DNA from: Phoebastria nigripes | Lineage: Eukaryota > Chordata > Aves > Procellariiformes > Diomedeidae | Length of the DNA stretch: 64,000 bases | NCBI GenBank assembly: GCA_035582835.1 | Contig: JAYKAV010002917.1 | Location: 443,341 to 507,340, forward strand | Direction: 5' to 3' | Shown here: one piece after another, positions 37,258 through 52,897 of the stretch | How the letters are laid out: every line of letters begins with the position of its first letter | Numbering within the stretch: the stretch's first letter is position 1 | Made by a program: the position numbers and the translations under genes | The notes under the pieces: generated by a model | Database searches by the model: none | Told to the model about the DNA's origin: nothing | Seen by the model: only the letters and a program-made list of their open reading frames with translations

Positions 37258-40200
37258 ACAGTGAACTGTCAGGAGTCTACAGTCTTAAGCCTTGTCATCA
37301 GCCCATGGGAAAACTGTTGACTAGAAATCTGAGACTGAAGATGGGATACTGGTGATTCACAAAGGAGTCAAAAATACAGTTAAGTGGTAATCAGCCAACC
37401 AAGTAAACAAACAAAACAGACAATGATGCGGCAAGAAATACTGCAGTTATAGTTTTAAGCTAAACTTTCAAATACTTTCATGTTAAGGTGAAAATTATTA
37501 GGATGGAGAGGTACTTTCACTTCTGATCAAAAGATCAGTGAAGCAAATAAAAGTCTTTTATGATCACATCAAGTTGTCTTTCAATCAGTCCTTTCTTTGG
37601 GTGCAGACACATTTTCCTGTGACTAACTCATGTAACACAAGAGACTTCTAGTTGTATTCCAAGATGGTCTAACATACAGCTATATTTAAGTCATTTACAC
37701 CTTACTTCTTAAGGCTATTGGATGATGATGCTCCTTTGCATTCAGACTAAGTATTTAGAAGAGATGGTGAAAAGCTTAGATTAATCTAATTTTGGCTTTA
37801 AAATAACCTGTATTACCTGTAATTTTCAGTATAACAGCAGTTTAGTTTACTAGAAAATGAATTTATGATGCATTGGAATTAATTGCTAGATATACATACT
37901 TGAGTAATATATTTCTGTATCGGGAAATTCTCTATAGATAAGATCTTCAGTAGCTTTTTTTTTTTTTCCTTTCAGCGAAAATTATGAGGATTTTAGGTAT
38001 CCACATTAATGAAAGTGATTCAGAAAAAGGCACTAATGTATTCTGTTGCCTGGCTTCACATTATGAAGTACTTGGCCAAAGTTCCAGCTTAATGTATTCT
38101 TGCTCCTCTCTTGGTCCCTATTACGAGCCCCTGCTCCCTGTCTGAGAAGCACTGCCCCCCCAGTTTTTTCAGTCTGCTTTTTATAGAATTCAGTTGTGTA
38201 CTTGCTTAAAAAAACAAGAATCCTGACATCACATAGGTAATACTAGTATATTTCTCTAGGGGGGAAAAAAAGCCCCAAACCAAACAACCTAAACCCAAGT
38301 ACTCTTAATTAGGTGTCTACATTTTTTATAACAGTATATGTTCACAGATACAGTAATTTTAGTTGACTTCCCACACAAGGCTGCTTGGTATTCACCTTTC
38401 AACAATGCTATGTAGCCAGGAAAGCAAGTAAGGAGGCTGAAAGGAAACAAAAAAGGACTTGACTGTCCATATTTATGGTTATAATGTGGAGAAGAGATTC
38501 AAGTCGGGGTGGAGGAGATATAAGATTTTGTGTCCCTTCCTAAGGGCAATCCCAAGAATATTTCTGCATTTTGTATTAGACAACCACTGGAATAACAATA
38601 GGAACCAAAAAATTGGTCTATGGATGAATGAATCTTGTATCACTAGTTTCAGAGTGAATTTATTTTAACAAAATAATAGTTTCTGGGAATGGTGGCTTTT
38701 AATTTGAGAATAGCAGGGTTCCTCCCCACTAGAACTTCAAACATAAATCTTATTTTGTACTACTACTAAGCATAGATAAAACAGATACTGGCACCAAGCC
38801 TACCACCACAACACTCTGAAACAAGGAGCTCGCACTGGAATAAAAAATCTGCTGCACCTGCCTGTTGAGATCCTCATCGGATCTCATAAGAGACATCAGC
38901 AGTTTCTGGCTTGATTGTTGGGATGTTCACTTTTGGAAATTTCAATCCCTCGGACTAAAGGACACCTATAGATTTCCCAACTCCAGGGCAATTTGTCTAA
39001 CCACACAGTATTACAAAAAAGGGTTGTTGTGCACAGCGGCACAACATACAGCTGTGCTTTCAAAGTAAAGAGTAAGTCATTCAGCCATACCACACAAATT
39101 ATATAGATACCTGAGCACATGGAAATATTTTCAGTCTCTGAACATACATTGCACAGCAGTCTTATGCCTGCATTGAGATACCAGAGTCCAGCCAAGGTAA
39201 AATTGTGAAATATACACTTTTCTTCACTCCAAAACTATTTCTAAAAAAAATAATCAAGGGAGGGAAAGTCACAATAAAACTAACACAAAACAAGCTTCTT
39301 ATTTTAAATATGCAAAGATGACAATGACAGATATGTGATGTATTCAGTTAGAGCAAACAGCTGTTTATAGTGAAATACTTAATCAATGTATATATTTTCA
39401 AAGGTAGGATAGAAATATAACTACATCACAAGTTACTCGGAATGAAAAATGAGAAATCTCTTCTAAACTTCATCCAGTGAATGACATTTATACTAATAAC
39501 ATTTCATCATCTGGACATAAGAATCCCATGTAAAACATGTTTCACTGGTACTTCCCTTGAAGTGGGAAGGCTAGGTTTTTCTTCAAGGTGTGCTGTACTG
39601 AAAACTTTGTAAAAGAGTTTATGTTTGGCCTTAAATGAAGATCTGAAAGAGCTATCCGATTTCTGGAAAAAAGAAATGTCATTGATGGTTGAAAATAAGG
39701 TTTAAAAAAGCCTGTTTAATTATTAACAAAATGTTCTCCCCTCTGTGTAAGAACTGAGACCACTGAGCAACTAATTTAAGATGTTTCCATTTTACTTTCA
39801 GGGTCAATACTGAATCTCTTGCTTTTCTCATCCTGTGACTGATGTTCTACAGCTTGCAATAAGAGAAAAGCATATTATATTTAAAATAGAAAAAGAAATC
39901 TATTTTTTTGAATTCTCATACCTCAGAACCATTTTGCAAAATGACTAACATGATCCAACATAATTTATATACAGAAGATTGCACAACCTCTGTGAATAGA
40001 ACATTTTTGTTCAGAGTTGGATTACATACAAATTTGAAATAGCAAAATTATTTCAAAGCAAAAAGTAATCTTGCAAAACCCATCATAGCTGTTCTTTACC
40101 CAGATTTCCTCGGTTCTCTTTGTACCCTGCATTTGCCTCCCTTATGATTCCAGCAAACTTTGTTCTTTCCTGAAACCTCCCAAGCATCCTGTTCCATTCC

Positions 40201-43200
40201 TTACACTTCCTATTTGGAGTAATAATTAAATCAGTAACATTTAATATAAAATGGTGGTTGTAATTCTTACCCATAGTTGTAAAGGTTCTCAACAGAATCG
40301 TATAGACCCAAACAATAAAAATCATAAAATTATCTTGAGAATTTGGGTAAGAATTGTTTCCTCCCATGGTTCCCTTTTTTCTCAAACTGTCTCCCTTTTT
40401 TTCATTGATTAAAAAAATGGGAGCAAAGAAACGTTCACTGCTTGTTACTAGAATGATATTCAAAACCCCCATTTATTGTCTGTAATCTGCTATCATAGAT
40501 AGTACAAATAGTATAAGAGTACTGTATAATATCCATTGAATGCTGTCTCTAGGAGGTCATTAAAAAATAGGTGCAGATCAACAAAAAAAGCTAGTAGAAC
40601 ACAGGAAGAAAAGCTAGAACTAACAAAAAAGAAAGAAGAGGTTGAGGCAGTGAATACAACTATATTTTCACTTGAAAAAAGTATGATTTTAGCACTGAGA
40701 AAATAATCAGAAATCACAGCTTCAGAATTTTATGGTAAGTCAGTTGAAATGCAACAGAAAACTCTACAGAATCAAAGTACTAAATAAAATCCTAGCAGAT
40801 GAGTGGCAAAAAGACAGCGAAAAGCTAAAATACCTGACCTCAGCAGGATTTTTATATCAAGATAACTAGCCTAATATAAGAAACACCACTCTGGTGTGGC
40901 ATAAAGATGAAAGAAAAGGAACCAGTAATAAGACCTGAATCTACCTCTTAATATAACTATAAACTTTTGTCCTAAATATAGAGCATCTTTTAAAAATACT
41001 CTTTAACTTGATTTAAATTTAATATATGTTAATGCCGTGTGAAATTAATGGTTACAGAATACCTCATGTTATCTCGCAGAAACTGCAGAATTAAACACTC
41101 TCTCTCATCTTACCAGTTTTTCAGAAAGACAGTGAGTGAACAAAAGTCATCTTAATGAAAGACAGATCTGAAATACACAAAGAAGTAAAGTGCCAGCATT
41201 TTCAGTTTGAATTGGTGGGTACTTCTGAGATAGGAAACTATGAAAAACACAAACATTAACTTCTTGTGGAAAATTTACAGAATCACTGTGGGAAGGAGAA
41301 CACATTTTTCTTTCTTAATGCTGTAAATAAGATCACTATTTCCTCCCTTTTTTTGTTATGCTTTTGGCTGAAGAACTCATAAAGCTTCTGCCAGCCACTA
41401 ACACGTACTAGTTCACTTTAGGGCAGACTGAAATAATTAGATATGTTTCTTTGGTAAACAGAACAGGACAGAGGGATAAAGGCATTTCCCTCTTGGTTAG
41501 AAGTAATTAAGTATCCAAGTTATAAATATGCAGACATTTGTCTGGGGAGATTTAAATTGATTTCCAAGTCACATGAAAGACAAAAGTTCTCCATCTTGGC
41601 ACAGAGGATGAATACTGCAGTTGCTCACACTTGCTCATGTCTGAAGGCCAGTTGTTACATGGATAAGAACTGCTAGGAAAAATGCAAATGCATAAATTGT
41701 ATCATGACAGTAAAGGTACTTCAGAGGACCATGTTCCCATGTTCAAGGGAGTCTTCTGACTAGCATGGAAAATCCTATCCTTCTTAATCCTTAGTATGAA
41801 AGTGTGTATTCCAGTGTGTCCTCTCTGTGTCATGTACAGGAAGGTATACATGCATCGTTTGAAAATTTATGTCATTCAGGGAGTAAGAACAGGGAAGAAA
41901 ATCATTATGTATTGTAATGTCTCTTGCTGGTTTGTGTTAGGGAAATGCTGAAAGACAAATGGAATGCAATATTTATAAATAAATCTTCAATACTTATTAC
42001 TTTTATGGTAGATATTCTAAGACATTCCAGGCAGAATTGGACTATATGGTGCCAGGTATTAGATAGATTTATGACAAAGAACCTTCCCTGTTGAAATTTA
42101 CAATCTAATTATAAGAGAAAATAAATGGGTACACTGTCCTGGAACAAGTAAATTGTGGGTGTACAGCTATGGATCTTGCTTTATTCTGTCACACATCATA
42201 ATAGGCTGTATATTTTTTCCCAACTACATGTCTTAAAAGAAATAAAGTTGTAATTACCCTGGCATCAAAACTAGTATTTAAGAGAAAGGACAGACTATTA
42301 ATATACTGTTTCTTCTTTTGTTTTGTTTTGCTTTACCATCAAATTTAATAAAAAGTAAAGAATTGAGAAAGGCAAAGGACAATATAGGGAAAGGAAGAGA
42401 AAAAATAATTCCTCTGAGTTCTTTGAATGAATATTCAAATGAGTCAAAATAAAAGAGAATGATAAGAATAGAAATGCTTCACTAATTTCTACTGGGAGAC
42501 AAAAGGACACATAAAAGCTCATTTTGGATCAGAACTAGATCTAATCTTTCTTTTCTTTATGGAATGATAAAACTTCAACAATCCTCTTCATACACCATTT
42601 CAGCATGGATTGTTCGGCAGTCACTGTCTTAAAAATGATAAACCTAGATCCAAAATAATCCCTTATTCTTAACAAAAGACACAAAGACTTTGTAAAAGAC
42701 AATTATGGACTAGCCAAAATATTATCATCTTAGCTGTTCTTGCTTACAAACTGCAGAATCAAGTGAATACATCAGATGAACTTAAGTAATGTAAAGATTT
42801 TGTGATGCAGGCTATCATCATTACTATCTCCCAGGGTAGAGAACTGTGAAACAAAAGGAGCAGCACCCAAATTCTTATATCTCATTTTAAATGAACTGTT
42901 GTACAGCTTCACAAGTAAGTTATGGACCTTGGAAATAAGAAGGGCAGTGAAAGTATGAGTGTAACACCAGAAAAAAAAGGGTAGACTGTTACAAAGTGTG
43001 TATAAAACTTTTAAACTTATTATTATTGAAGAATTTCTGTAATAATTTCTTTACTTTCTTTTTCTCTAATAATTGATCTGGAATAATAATAATTCTTTTT
43101 TGTTTAGATTTCAGTTACACTAATGCTAAATCCTTTGCTGTGTGTATAAAGTATGTTTTGCTGGTCCAGGTAAGCTGCACAAGTTGTAGCAAAAAAAACC

Positions 43201-46200
43201 CCAAAACAACCTGATGGAAGAGTATGGGATACCTAGGCTGTAAATTGAATGCATCATAACATCAAAGTAAAGAAGATAATTTAATGCTTTCTTTGCAGTT
43301 ATGCTACTATTAGAGGATTACTTGCCTAAAACAATGACAAGAAAGCCAGACAGCCCACATTTGCTAACACTATCACAAAAGCTGAGGGACTACGACTTTC
43401 AGGAGATGTAGGCCACTTTCCAGTTTACTAAAGTATGACTGAATTTATAATTGCAGTCCATATATGTTTTATAAAACAACAATTTCTGCTTCTGTATCCT
43501 TACTGAAAGAATGTAGTCAGTATAAATACGGAAAGACAAATAGAACATAACACATCAAACACCAGTTCTGAACAGCCAGTCCTCAGAGAAATGGAGAAAG
43601 GAAGAAAAGTGCTGAATTAAAATGGAATCAGAGATCAATTAAAACTTTATACAATAACTTGCAAAAAGATTCAACATGTCCAAAATGGAAGTAGAAAAAA
43701 GAAGGAAAAGTTTTTGTTACAAAGAAAGAATAATAGATTTTTAATCATTAAAAAACATTTGACATATTATTCAGAAAATGATATGTAAATTATACAGATA
43801 AAAGATAAAAGAATAAATAAGGCAGATTTGAATATTATATGAAATCATCATAGTAAAATTTGGTCTTACATAACATTGTCAGTTCTCAGCTGATTCCATG
43901 AAAGGAAAGGAATATCTCTATTACATTGTAAACTCACCAGCCCCTCTTTCAACCTTTCCTTCAACCTGGCTGATACATATGATTTGTTCCTTCTATGATA
44001 TTTTAGTTGTCCTTTAAAACATTTTATCTAAATGTTTACTTTGCATTCAATTTCATTAAGTGTTGAAGAGTGATTGCAATTGAAAACAGAATACAAATGG
44101 TCTTCTTCCCTGTATTTGCAATATATTATTAGGTATTTTTACTGATAAAATAATAAATACATAACTGTTTCAATGTGATTTTTACTTACATTTCAGGATT
44201 TAATAGAGTGTTGATCTAGTGATGACTCTTTAATGAAGGACACTGAGAGTACTGATGTTCTCATTTTGTGAAGTGATACTTTTCTCTACAAAAAGTCTAC
44301 TAGAAATTCAGTAATTTTTCTGTAAAGATACTGATTTTGACTAAGTGAAGAATTACCCCATGCAGACTGTTCTATACCAACGTTATTTCTACATTATAAA
44401 GTTTTCAGAATCTTTCCAGTGTATTTTTCATTTTTTAAATTCATTTTATAATGACTCTTCTAATTAAAAAATATTCACAAGATTCCTCTTTTTATGGCAC
44501 AAGTAAATTTTCTTTCTAGTTATTTTAAGACATTCTAATTAGACACAGTTCAACCTGCTTTGTAGAACATTATGGGTGATATTCAGATAATGTCAGTGGG
44601 ACAGCTAAATTTGCACATAGAAGATGAAGAAATATGGGAAGGAAAGGTACTAATGAGTTTTAGCAGAAAGACCAATATGCAACTGAAGTACAGGATAGGT
44701 TCTACTGTAAAAGAAGAATATGAAAGGGTTTTTTTTCAACAGCAACAAAATCACAAACATTTGTTGTGCTAGATAAATTACTGAATAACCATTTTATCAC
44801 AGTTATTTAACCTGCACCAGAACTGGATTCTCAGCAAATGAAAGTGTAAAATTACTTATCACACTCCTTGAACAACCCAGTGACATACATTTTTATAAAC
44901 CAGACCATTAGAGGGAATGTAGTTTTAGACCTGTAAAGTAATCTTATATTACCAGTGCTCTTTAAATGTTTATAAAAGTAATTTGAAATTGGAAAAGATT
45001 AACAGCCCGAGAATATACAATTTAAAATGACTTATCTTTAGATTATTAGGAGTAAGACTATTTGCAGACAATTAGGTACTCTCAACTTCAAAGAAAAATC
45101 TATCAAGCAAAGATGTGAAACTTGCAGCCCTCACTACGATTAAAACTTTTAAAATCCACTCTATGACTGCTTAATTAAAAAAATTCCTTGTTAATGTATA
45201 CATAACAATAATTGAATCTTCTAATGAAGAGACAATGACAACAGCAACAGAAACAAAGATAATCCATCTTCCAAACCACATAATTACAAAGAATGTCAAT
45301 GCCTGAGATTAAATTTATCAGTGACCACACTTTGTCTCTCATTCATGTATAAATAAATGCAGAGAACTTATAACTGGGAAAACTATTAAAGTAGGTATGA
45401 AAAAATTGCTTGCAGCTAGTTTGCGATAGAAAGCACTTACCAGTATAGTTCTTCTAAACTTAAAAGCACTCAAGTTGTATTATTCAATCATTCTCTTCAA
45501 TGAATGGAAAATGAGACATGCAACATTCTGTCTTATAAATTTCAAATTTTTTCATATACTAGGTAATCCCATGTTTTGTAAACTCTGGAATTCATAATCC
45601 TAGCTTTTAGTATTCAGAAGTATTCAGAGATCTAGATCTATAAATCAGAGCATGTTGATCCATCACCACATGGCTCCCTCTAGACGTGCCTTGCCTGCCT
45701 TGTTGGCAGCACTGCACCATTGCCTCTCTGGCGTTCCATTGAGAGCTTTCATAAGCTGCAGGGAAAATTCTCTCCTTAATCTAAAACCGATTACAAAATA
45801 AAGATGATATAAAACCAGCCAAATTATTTTTGACAAGAATCACAGAGAGAGATTAAATGATCTTTAGACCTACAGCAGAAGTGCAGTGCTCCTTGCATTA
45901 CAGGAATTTCTGAGCCAGCTTTCTCTCTCATATCATCCTTCATCTTACCTTTCTGACTCCCTCTACTTTTCACTAGGCTAATGAGGACTGTGTGCATTTT
46001 TAAGGCAGGATTTTTTCCTATGATGTGTTTGTGATGTACTCGTTAAAGTAAGATCTTTCAAAATATTAAAACCTTTCGAAAGCTTTGAATTTGAAATCTC
46101 CATACTCTGTCTCCCGTCCCAAATAGTATGAAAAAAAGCTGGACAAGAGTTCATCACAAACAATTTCTTTCCCTGCCATGCAGAGTGAGTCTACATTAGT

Positions 46201-49200
46201 GTTTTACTTCATACCAGGAGTGTGCTTTTGAAGTGGTCATGCCCACTTACTGCATTTTGGTTCAAATGCCAGACATGGACATAAAAACTGGATTTTGGGG
46301 TTTTTTGGATGATGCAGAATCAGATGATATATTCTAAGAGCACAGCTAGTGACCTCCAACCTCTCATTCAGTCCAGTAGAGCAAATAAAATACAGTATGA
46401 AGTAAAACCACCCAGCATGTTTGTAGTGATGACCTCACCTCCTTTTTCTTCTGGAAAGCCATTCCTTTGGGCTGAAGTGGACCACCTTGCAAGTACTTTG
46501 AGGAAAACGAATCCTCTTAGACTGAATTGTAATTCAAAAACTTTCCCAGTTGAAGAGATGTTGCTGAATCATTTATAGCAAAAGCAATATTTCCCTTCAT
46601 TTAAAAATACCTTTTCAAGTTAAGTTTTATATCATATATTGGAATATAAAGCAAGTTATTAATTTACGCCTTACTATTTTAAGAAAAGCAGAGAAGAAAG
46701 TTCTCCATTCACCTATTGGATAGTTTCAAGATGTGGAATAAAGTATCAAATTATGTCAAATAGGGTAGGTATAACTTTCAATTTTACTTTCTCTAAAATC
46801 CAAAACACTTACTCAAAAACTTTAAACCAAAAATGTGCACATGAGCAAAAAAACAATCAGGGTTTAATTTCTTCAGTAGTCTATACTTTGCACTGGCAGA
46901 TAGTCAGCAGAGGGAAAGGAAGTTAATTAACAAGAATTGTTCCCAGAGCTCTGCTGATATAATTAATAATGTAGGTATAAATGGACACAAATGATGAAGG
47001 GGAATACTGATTTGTCTTATATGAAAAATGAGGGGTAGAACCCTTTAGTAACAGAAGCCTTGACAGACAGTATCCTACCCCATGAAAGAACCTGTTAACA
47101 TTTTTGCACCCAGGGGAAAACGTATAATGCTATATATAGATTTTGGAAAATTATTCTGACACAGTTCAAAGAATTACACTTATTCTAAGGTGACGGTTTT
47201 GAATATTAGGTTGCAACTCTTTGTATCAGGCAACCTATAGGATAGTCGTTTATTCTTGGATAGTTATTGATCCGTGTCTGGTGCTTGTCCACACAGAGAA
47301 TTCTACTGTCCCTCATCATTTAAGGATTGTATTACATAAAGACGGATGAGACATTTCAGCTGGAATCCAGAGGTTTCTTTCTCTTTGAGTGACTTCTCTG
47401 TAAGAAATCTGAAACACTGGGTCACTCAAGATATTTCTTATGAGGTACCTTTTGACATCTCTTGAGATACATCACTCTGCTTCCAAATGTTTAATTTCTG
47501 AAGACTGGCATATCACCAGCAATTGCACTGAGTCTTTCCACTGGATCACAAAGTTGTTACCGGTTTAAAAAATAATCCCCAAACCTCTTTGCCACATTTT
47601 TTTTTTCACTTGTGTAACAGCTACTCCAGAAGTATTCCTTCTTTACCTTGAATAACACAAAGTGTTTTAAATGAACAGTCTTAGGTAAGTGGGTTTGCTA
47701 ATCTCCGGTGAACTAAAGCATAAACAGCCCTGATTCCAAATCAACCTTTCAAAGAGCAGTAGGAAAACATTAGCAGATGTGTGTATATGAACACATTGCA
47801 GCCGAGACAGAGTAGCTCATGTAGTGCTAATACTCCTAAAAAGATAAAGAGCTGGAGTAATCCTCCATTACAAAACTGAGATACAGCCTCAATCATCTGA
47901 GCAGCTACTCAATCCAAAATACATAATGAGTCCTCTCTTGCAAAATGCAAGCAATGCTTGAAAATGTAGGGGGTTTTTTGTTGTTGTTGAACATCATAAT
48001 TGGCAGCGTATTAAGTAGGTCTAATATTTCACATTCTTTTAAAATTGCAGGAACAGCAATCTAAAATGTGTGATACTTGTAAGCAACAGCCCATGAAGGT
48101 TGAATTAGTGAATGGGAATAGAACGTGTCCCCAGAAAGAGACAAACTGTGATATGTTTGCTGACATCATACAAAAGATCTGTAGCTTGAAATACGGCAGT
48201 AAAAGAAAAGCCGGTTATATAGGAAATGAATATATATAATAAGTGACATAAGAACAATCTCTTCAGGAGAGTCAGGTCGTTAAGGTAACAGGAGTGACCT
48301 TGTGGAGTAACAGATGGATGAGAGGCTATAGATGTAGATATAATAGAAGGAAGAAGTGGAACTGCTGAGGTTCCAGCCTGCTCAGTTTTGGAGACTATTT
48401 GTTGTCCAAAAGAAGCAATGGCTATTCAGGAGAGAGAAAACTAGAGTAAGATATCAGGGAAGGAGAAATATAATGGTTCCTTGTCAACAGAAAACTGCAA
48501 CCAAGTAAAATCAGAGATGGATATGAGGAATCTGTATGTCAGCAATCTTGAAAAAAATCGTAACTTTTATCCTTTTTATCCAGCTTATATAGAAGCTGGG
48601 TCCATTGATTTATTTCTAAAATTATTTCATGTAGCCTGCACAAATGAGGAAGTAGCAGACAAAAATTAAAACCAAGCATTTTTAATAGAGATCATGACAT
48701 TTTTAATACGGAAGGCGAACAAATTTTAAAAGTATGAAATAAAATCTAAATTCTTAATGTACAAGCTATTTTAATTGATTCCTCAATACTACAGAAAGAA
48801 AATGGAATAATTTGTTAAGTAAAGGAAAAAATCTGTAGGAAGTACCTAATAAGAGCAATGTGTGAAGTAGAAAATAGAGTTTTATCTTCAGTCTGTGACA
48901 AGGAACTTCATATTCATGCACCAAAGCTAAAAATGTATATATTGTTGAAGTAATGTAGTACCCAAGCCACTGAACAGGTGTTCAAGGTACATTGGAAGTT
49001 ATCAGAGAGGAAGGATTAACTCTTTTGTAGGAGATTAAGGATGATCGTATCAAATAAAGAACAACCAGGCAAAATATTTATGTAAGTATGTTTCCATCAG
49101 GAGCCAGGAAAGAAAATACCTTGACTACAAGTAATAATAATAAAAAACCAAGCCACAATAAAGAGAAAGCTACAGGTATAAGTTGTGTTACTACCATAGC

Positions 49201-52200
49201 TATTGAAAAGCAGGAATCACCTTGAGCTAGCTTTGCCACACAGGTGAAGTTCACTCTATGAGTTTCCAAGTACCTTGTAGCTCATCATTCCCTTTACATT
49301 AAATAAGTACTGCCCTTTGGAATATCTATTTCCTCCTTCTAAGCACAGCAGCAGCATCCTCATGACAGGTTTGAAACAACCCTCCAGTCTATAATGATGG
49401 GATGAGGACAATAATAAGGAAATAAGACAATTAGGGCTTGTACAGGCTCAGTTTCAGCTCTAGAAGGACTATTGCATAGGAGAACTAATGGATAAGTTGT
49501 TCACGATGACAGATATGCCAGGGTCTGAGAGAGTTCTTGCTGAAAGGATTTAGAAATAAGATATTGTAGGGAAAATATCAAACAAAACCCAATTGAGAAT
49601 CAGGGAGAATCTATGCCTTAAATTAAGTGAGTCTGGTTTAATTTGAGGCAACGAAAATACTTCTGAGAAAACCAATTTCTCAAATGTACCACAGGCAGAA
49701 TGAAGTCCTAGTTTGCAAATATTACAGAAAGTGGTAACTGTGCTAACATTGCCTTTATGGTCACGTACAATACACAAAAACAATATGGCTACAAAGTGGT
49801 CCAAACCCAAGCTAGTTACACCCAAAGGGGAAGAGGAATCTGACTGCGGTGGTCTAAATACATGTACCAAAGAGAATCATGGCATACAAGGCCATATAAA
49901 CATCATGCAATAAAGTTTGTTATAATAATTTATACATAATACAGACATTATATAATAAGATTTATAAGCATCCCAAAACATATGAACTGAAAGACACTCT
50001 CTCAAAAACTGAATACAATTCTAGAAAGTAAAGGGGAATATAAGAACAAGAACAGTGGAATGTGCTTTGAGTCAGGTTAACAGTAATAACCATCACCAAG
50101 CTTCAGGAAGAATACAGTGGCTGTGAATAAAACTAGCTTGGTCAAGAATACATCCTCTCAGGATTGGAGTTAAACTCATACTGTTTGTTCTAGGCACTAT
50201 GGTACTCATTTCCTGTAGAATAATAAATAATGAAATAACAGTAGCAACAGAGATACTAAAAGGTGTAATAGCTTAAGGGAAAAAAATAATTCATGGGATG
50301 GACTGATGGGAATGGCGGAAACACGAATGAGTCAAGCAGTTCTCTAGTGAAAGTTAAAAACTTCAAATGTTGTGGTAAGACACATAAAGAGACATACAGC
50401 AGTGAGAAGTACAAGGGACTATCTCTGGCAAAAAATGGATGGAAATGGATTGAAGTCCTGAATGCTGAGAGGGTGATGGCAATAATCACATAAAACATTC
50501 ACTAGGAAACTACTGAGTTCTGCCTCACTCTCTCTAACACTTAATTGTTTTCTCTGATACATGAAGCAGCTTTACAATAACTACTTCTGAGTTAAAGCTT
50601 TGTTATGCAGATCTCACAACAGAATCACATTTTTTATTCCCCTCCACCCAAGATTGATTCTTGTTTTCTCCAGACATTGAGATATATTGAAGATTACGTT
50701 ATGTACAACGCAAAAACCTGCCTTTAAAATGTAGTCTAAATTTTAAACAAATTAAAAGTATTCTTACTGATTATATAAAAACATGTTTTACAAAGTGTGA
50801 GCTACATATTGCGAAGTCTTCTCTGTATTAAAGAGTATATGTGAAATTTTGAAGGTTGAAGTCTAAACAGATAAAAAAAGACTGTAAATGTGGCTGAGCC
50901 ATGTCTTCTATGAGGTTTTCAGGGTGACAGTCTGTTTGCCAGATCAGAGCATAGGAATAAGAATTTCTTGAATGCTGTAAACATGTCTTCCTAAATTTTA
51001 CTAACCCTTCAGAGGACATCCAATGATCTGTGTGAGATGTTGCTTTGGCATTCCACAGTTATAGTATTATAGGCTGCTGTGCTATCATGCTATTTTATTT
51101 TTAGAAACTTAATCCAACAGGAATCAAGGAAGCTTCACCAGGCTAAAATTACAGTGAGTTCTCAGATTTTATTGGTCAAAATAGCTCAAAACACATGTTT
51201 TATTTTAGTACTGAGAAGTGCAAGAATATTGTAATATGTTTTTTATAATGTTTTTGAATGAGATAGTACAGGGGATTTTTTTTCAATGTGAATAGTCAGA
51301 AAAATTATAAAAAGAGATACTAGAACATAGTTATAGACAGGCACTTTGAGGAGAGAGGGAAACAGAGAGAGATGAAGTGGGATGAGGAATCAGTGTGTCA
51401 CTGGTAGAAAGCCAGTTATTGGTGTAACACAAGTTCAATGAAGAGAAAGACTTTGAAAAACAGAGGAAGAAGCACAATTTTACCAATAGAAATTGTGAAG
51501 TACTGGAAGATATCAGTGAAGGAGAGATCAGAATTAGGAAAAAAGTCAGAAACTGTCTCAGAGATGTGGATCTCCAGGAAAGATGGGTGATCAACAGTGT
51601 TAAAAGAGGCAGAAATAAACAATAATAAGCATGAAACAGAGCTTACAGAAAAAGCAAATATTTCTTTTGCTTAGGGCACTTTAGTTAGCCTAAAGACATT
51701 TAGCTTTCTAATGTAATGTGAGGCATGACAGCAACAATAAAATACAATGTCATTGACCCATATCAGTTGACATAATCCAGTACAGCTCTTTTGTAAGCAA
51801 TGTAACCACTATGATTCATACTACATGAGTGTTGGGTGCATAAAATGAAAGCAGGAAAGTTCAGACTACTTGTTACAGTATTCAAAAAGTATGAGTTTCT
51901 ACATTGCCTTCCTTACTTTCCCCACCCTCCTTCACAGAGAAATGATGTTCCAAGATTTGATTAATTCATTTGGTAACAGATAACTCTCCTCAGGTCATGC
52001 AAATGTAATGAAATAAACAGAAAAAATTATACTAGAATATGTATGAATCATGTAGCAATCTAGATAGTAGATATTTTTGTATGGTATTTAGAAATGAACC
52101 TTTTCTATGAATCCTTTTCAGAGGATAAAGCTTATTCAAATACATTTATAGAAGGAACATGTAGCTGTTGATGTTTGACCTCATCAAACAGTAATGTGCA

Positions 52201-52858
52201 CTCTGTTGCCCACTGCAAGCCAGATGATGGAAAAGAACAAAAGCTTTAATGGACTGTAACTAAGGAGGCTTTTGTGACACAGAAATGTGTTCTTAAGAAC
52301 ATGTTATGCTTATGTTTCCCTAGCAAGCCATGAACAGATCAGATAAGTTTCTAAAATTTTGTAGACTATTCTTTCAGCTGTTTACATCTTGAAGTTTAGA
52401 CCTTGTTCAAAGATACCTGGTCACATATGCACCTATGTCAGTATTCTGCTCATAGATTTCTGATTTTTTAAAATTCTATTCTATTTTTAATTCTGTTTTA
52501 TCATATCGTAGGGCTATTGTCATGTGAATGTTTCTCAAAACAAAAATACACTCACATCAGAAGAAACAAACTGGGGAAAAAACCCCAAACAAACAAATGA
52601 TTTTTGCCTCTTTTGAAACATGGCACAAGAAGAGTAGTAGGCAATCTTATCACACACACAAAAAAAAGTCCAAATTATGACTGCAAATCAAACTCATGTT
52701 CTTGGCCACCCAGTGAAGGGCTTTGGGATCCCTTAAAGCTCAATGAAAATTTCCAAGATTTAAAGCTTTGTTTTTTTTTTTTCATTTCTATTGTAAAAAA
52801 ATTAAATAAAGAAGTCACAGTTAGAGTCTCCTTCCTTTAAGCTGACTTCTCTTCTTCT
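37258..52858. other. Long unique AT-rich non-coding stretch
   Basis: About 15.6 kb without a recognisable gene, RNA gene or transposon. The longest frames are 129 codons (40083-40472, minus) and 99 codons (38896-39195, minus); neither shows a known domain, and both are in AT-rich DNA. A 64-codon frame at 48045-48239 starts just after TTGCAG, which could be a splice acceptor, but I see no matching donor or known protein. Purine-rich strand asymmetry is seen near 43600-43760 and 51340-51620. Confidence 0.6.
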
Positions 52859-52897
52859 GGAGAAAAAAAGGAGAAAAAAAAGAAGAAAAAAAGAAAC
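52859..52897 (+). repeat. GA-rich purine tract
   Basis: Runs of A separated by single or double Gs make an all-purine low-complexity stretch of about 39 bases. Confidence 0.88.

Noticed and set aside
40083..40472. 129-codon minus frame as a gene
   Set aside because: AT-rich sequence, unremarkable composition, no recognisable family or exon signals.
48045..48239. Possible exon after TTGCAG
   Set aside because: The acceptor-like site is weak, the peptide is unfamiliar and the frame ends in a stop after 64 codons; nothing nearby forms a gene model.
52474..52500. ATTCTATTCTA-like bases as a CR1 tail
   Set aside because: Too short and no upstream CR1 3' UTR landmarks.
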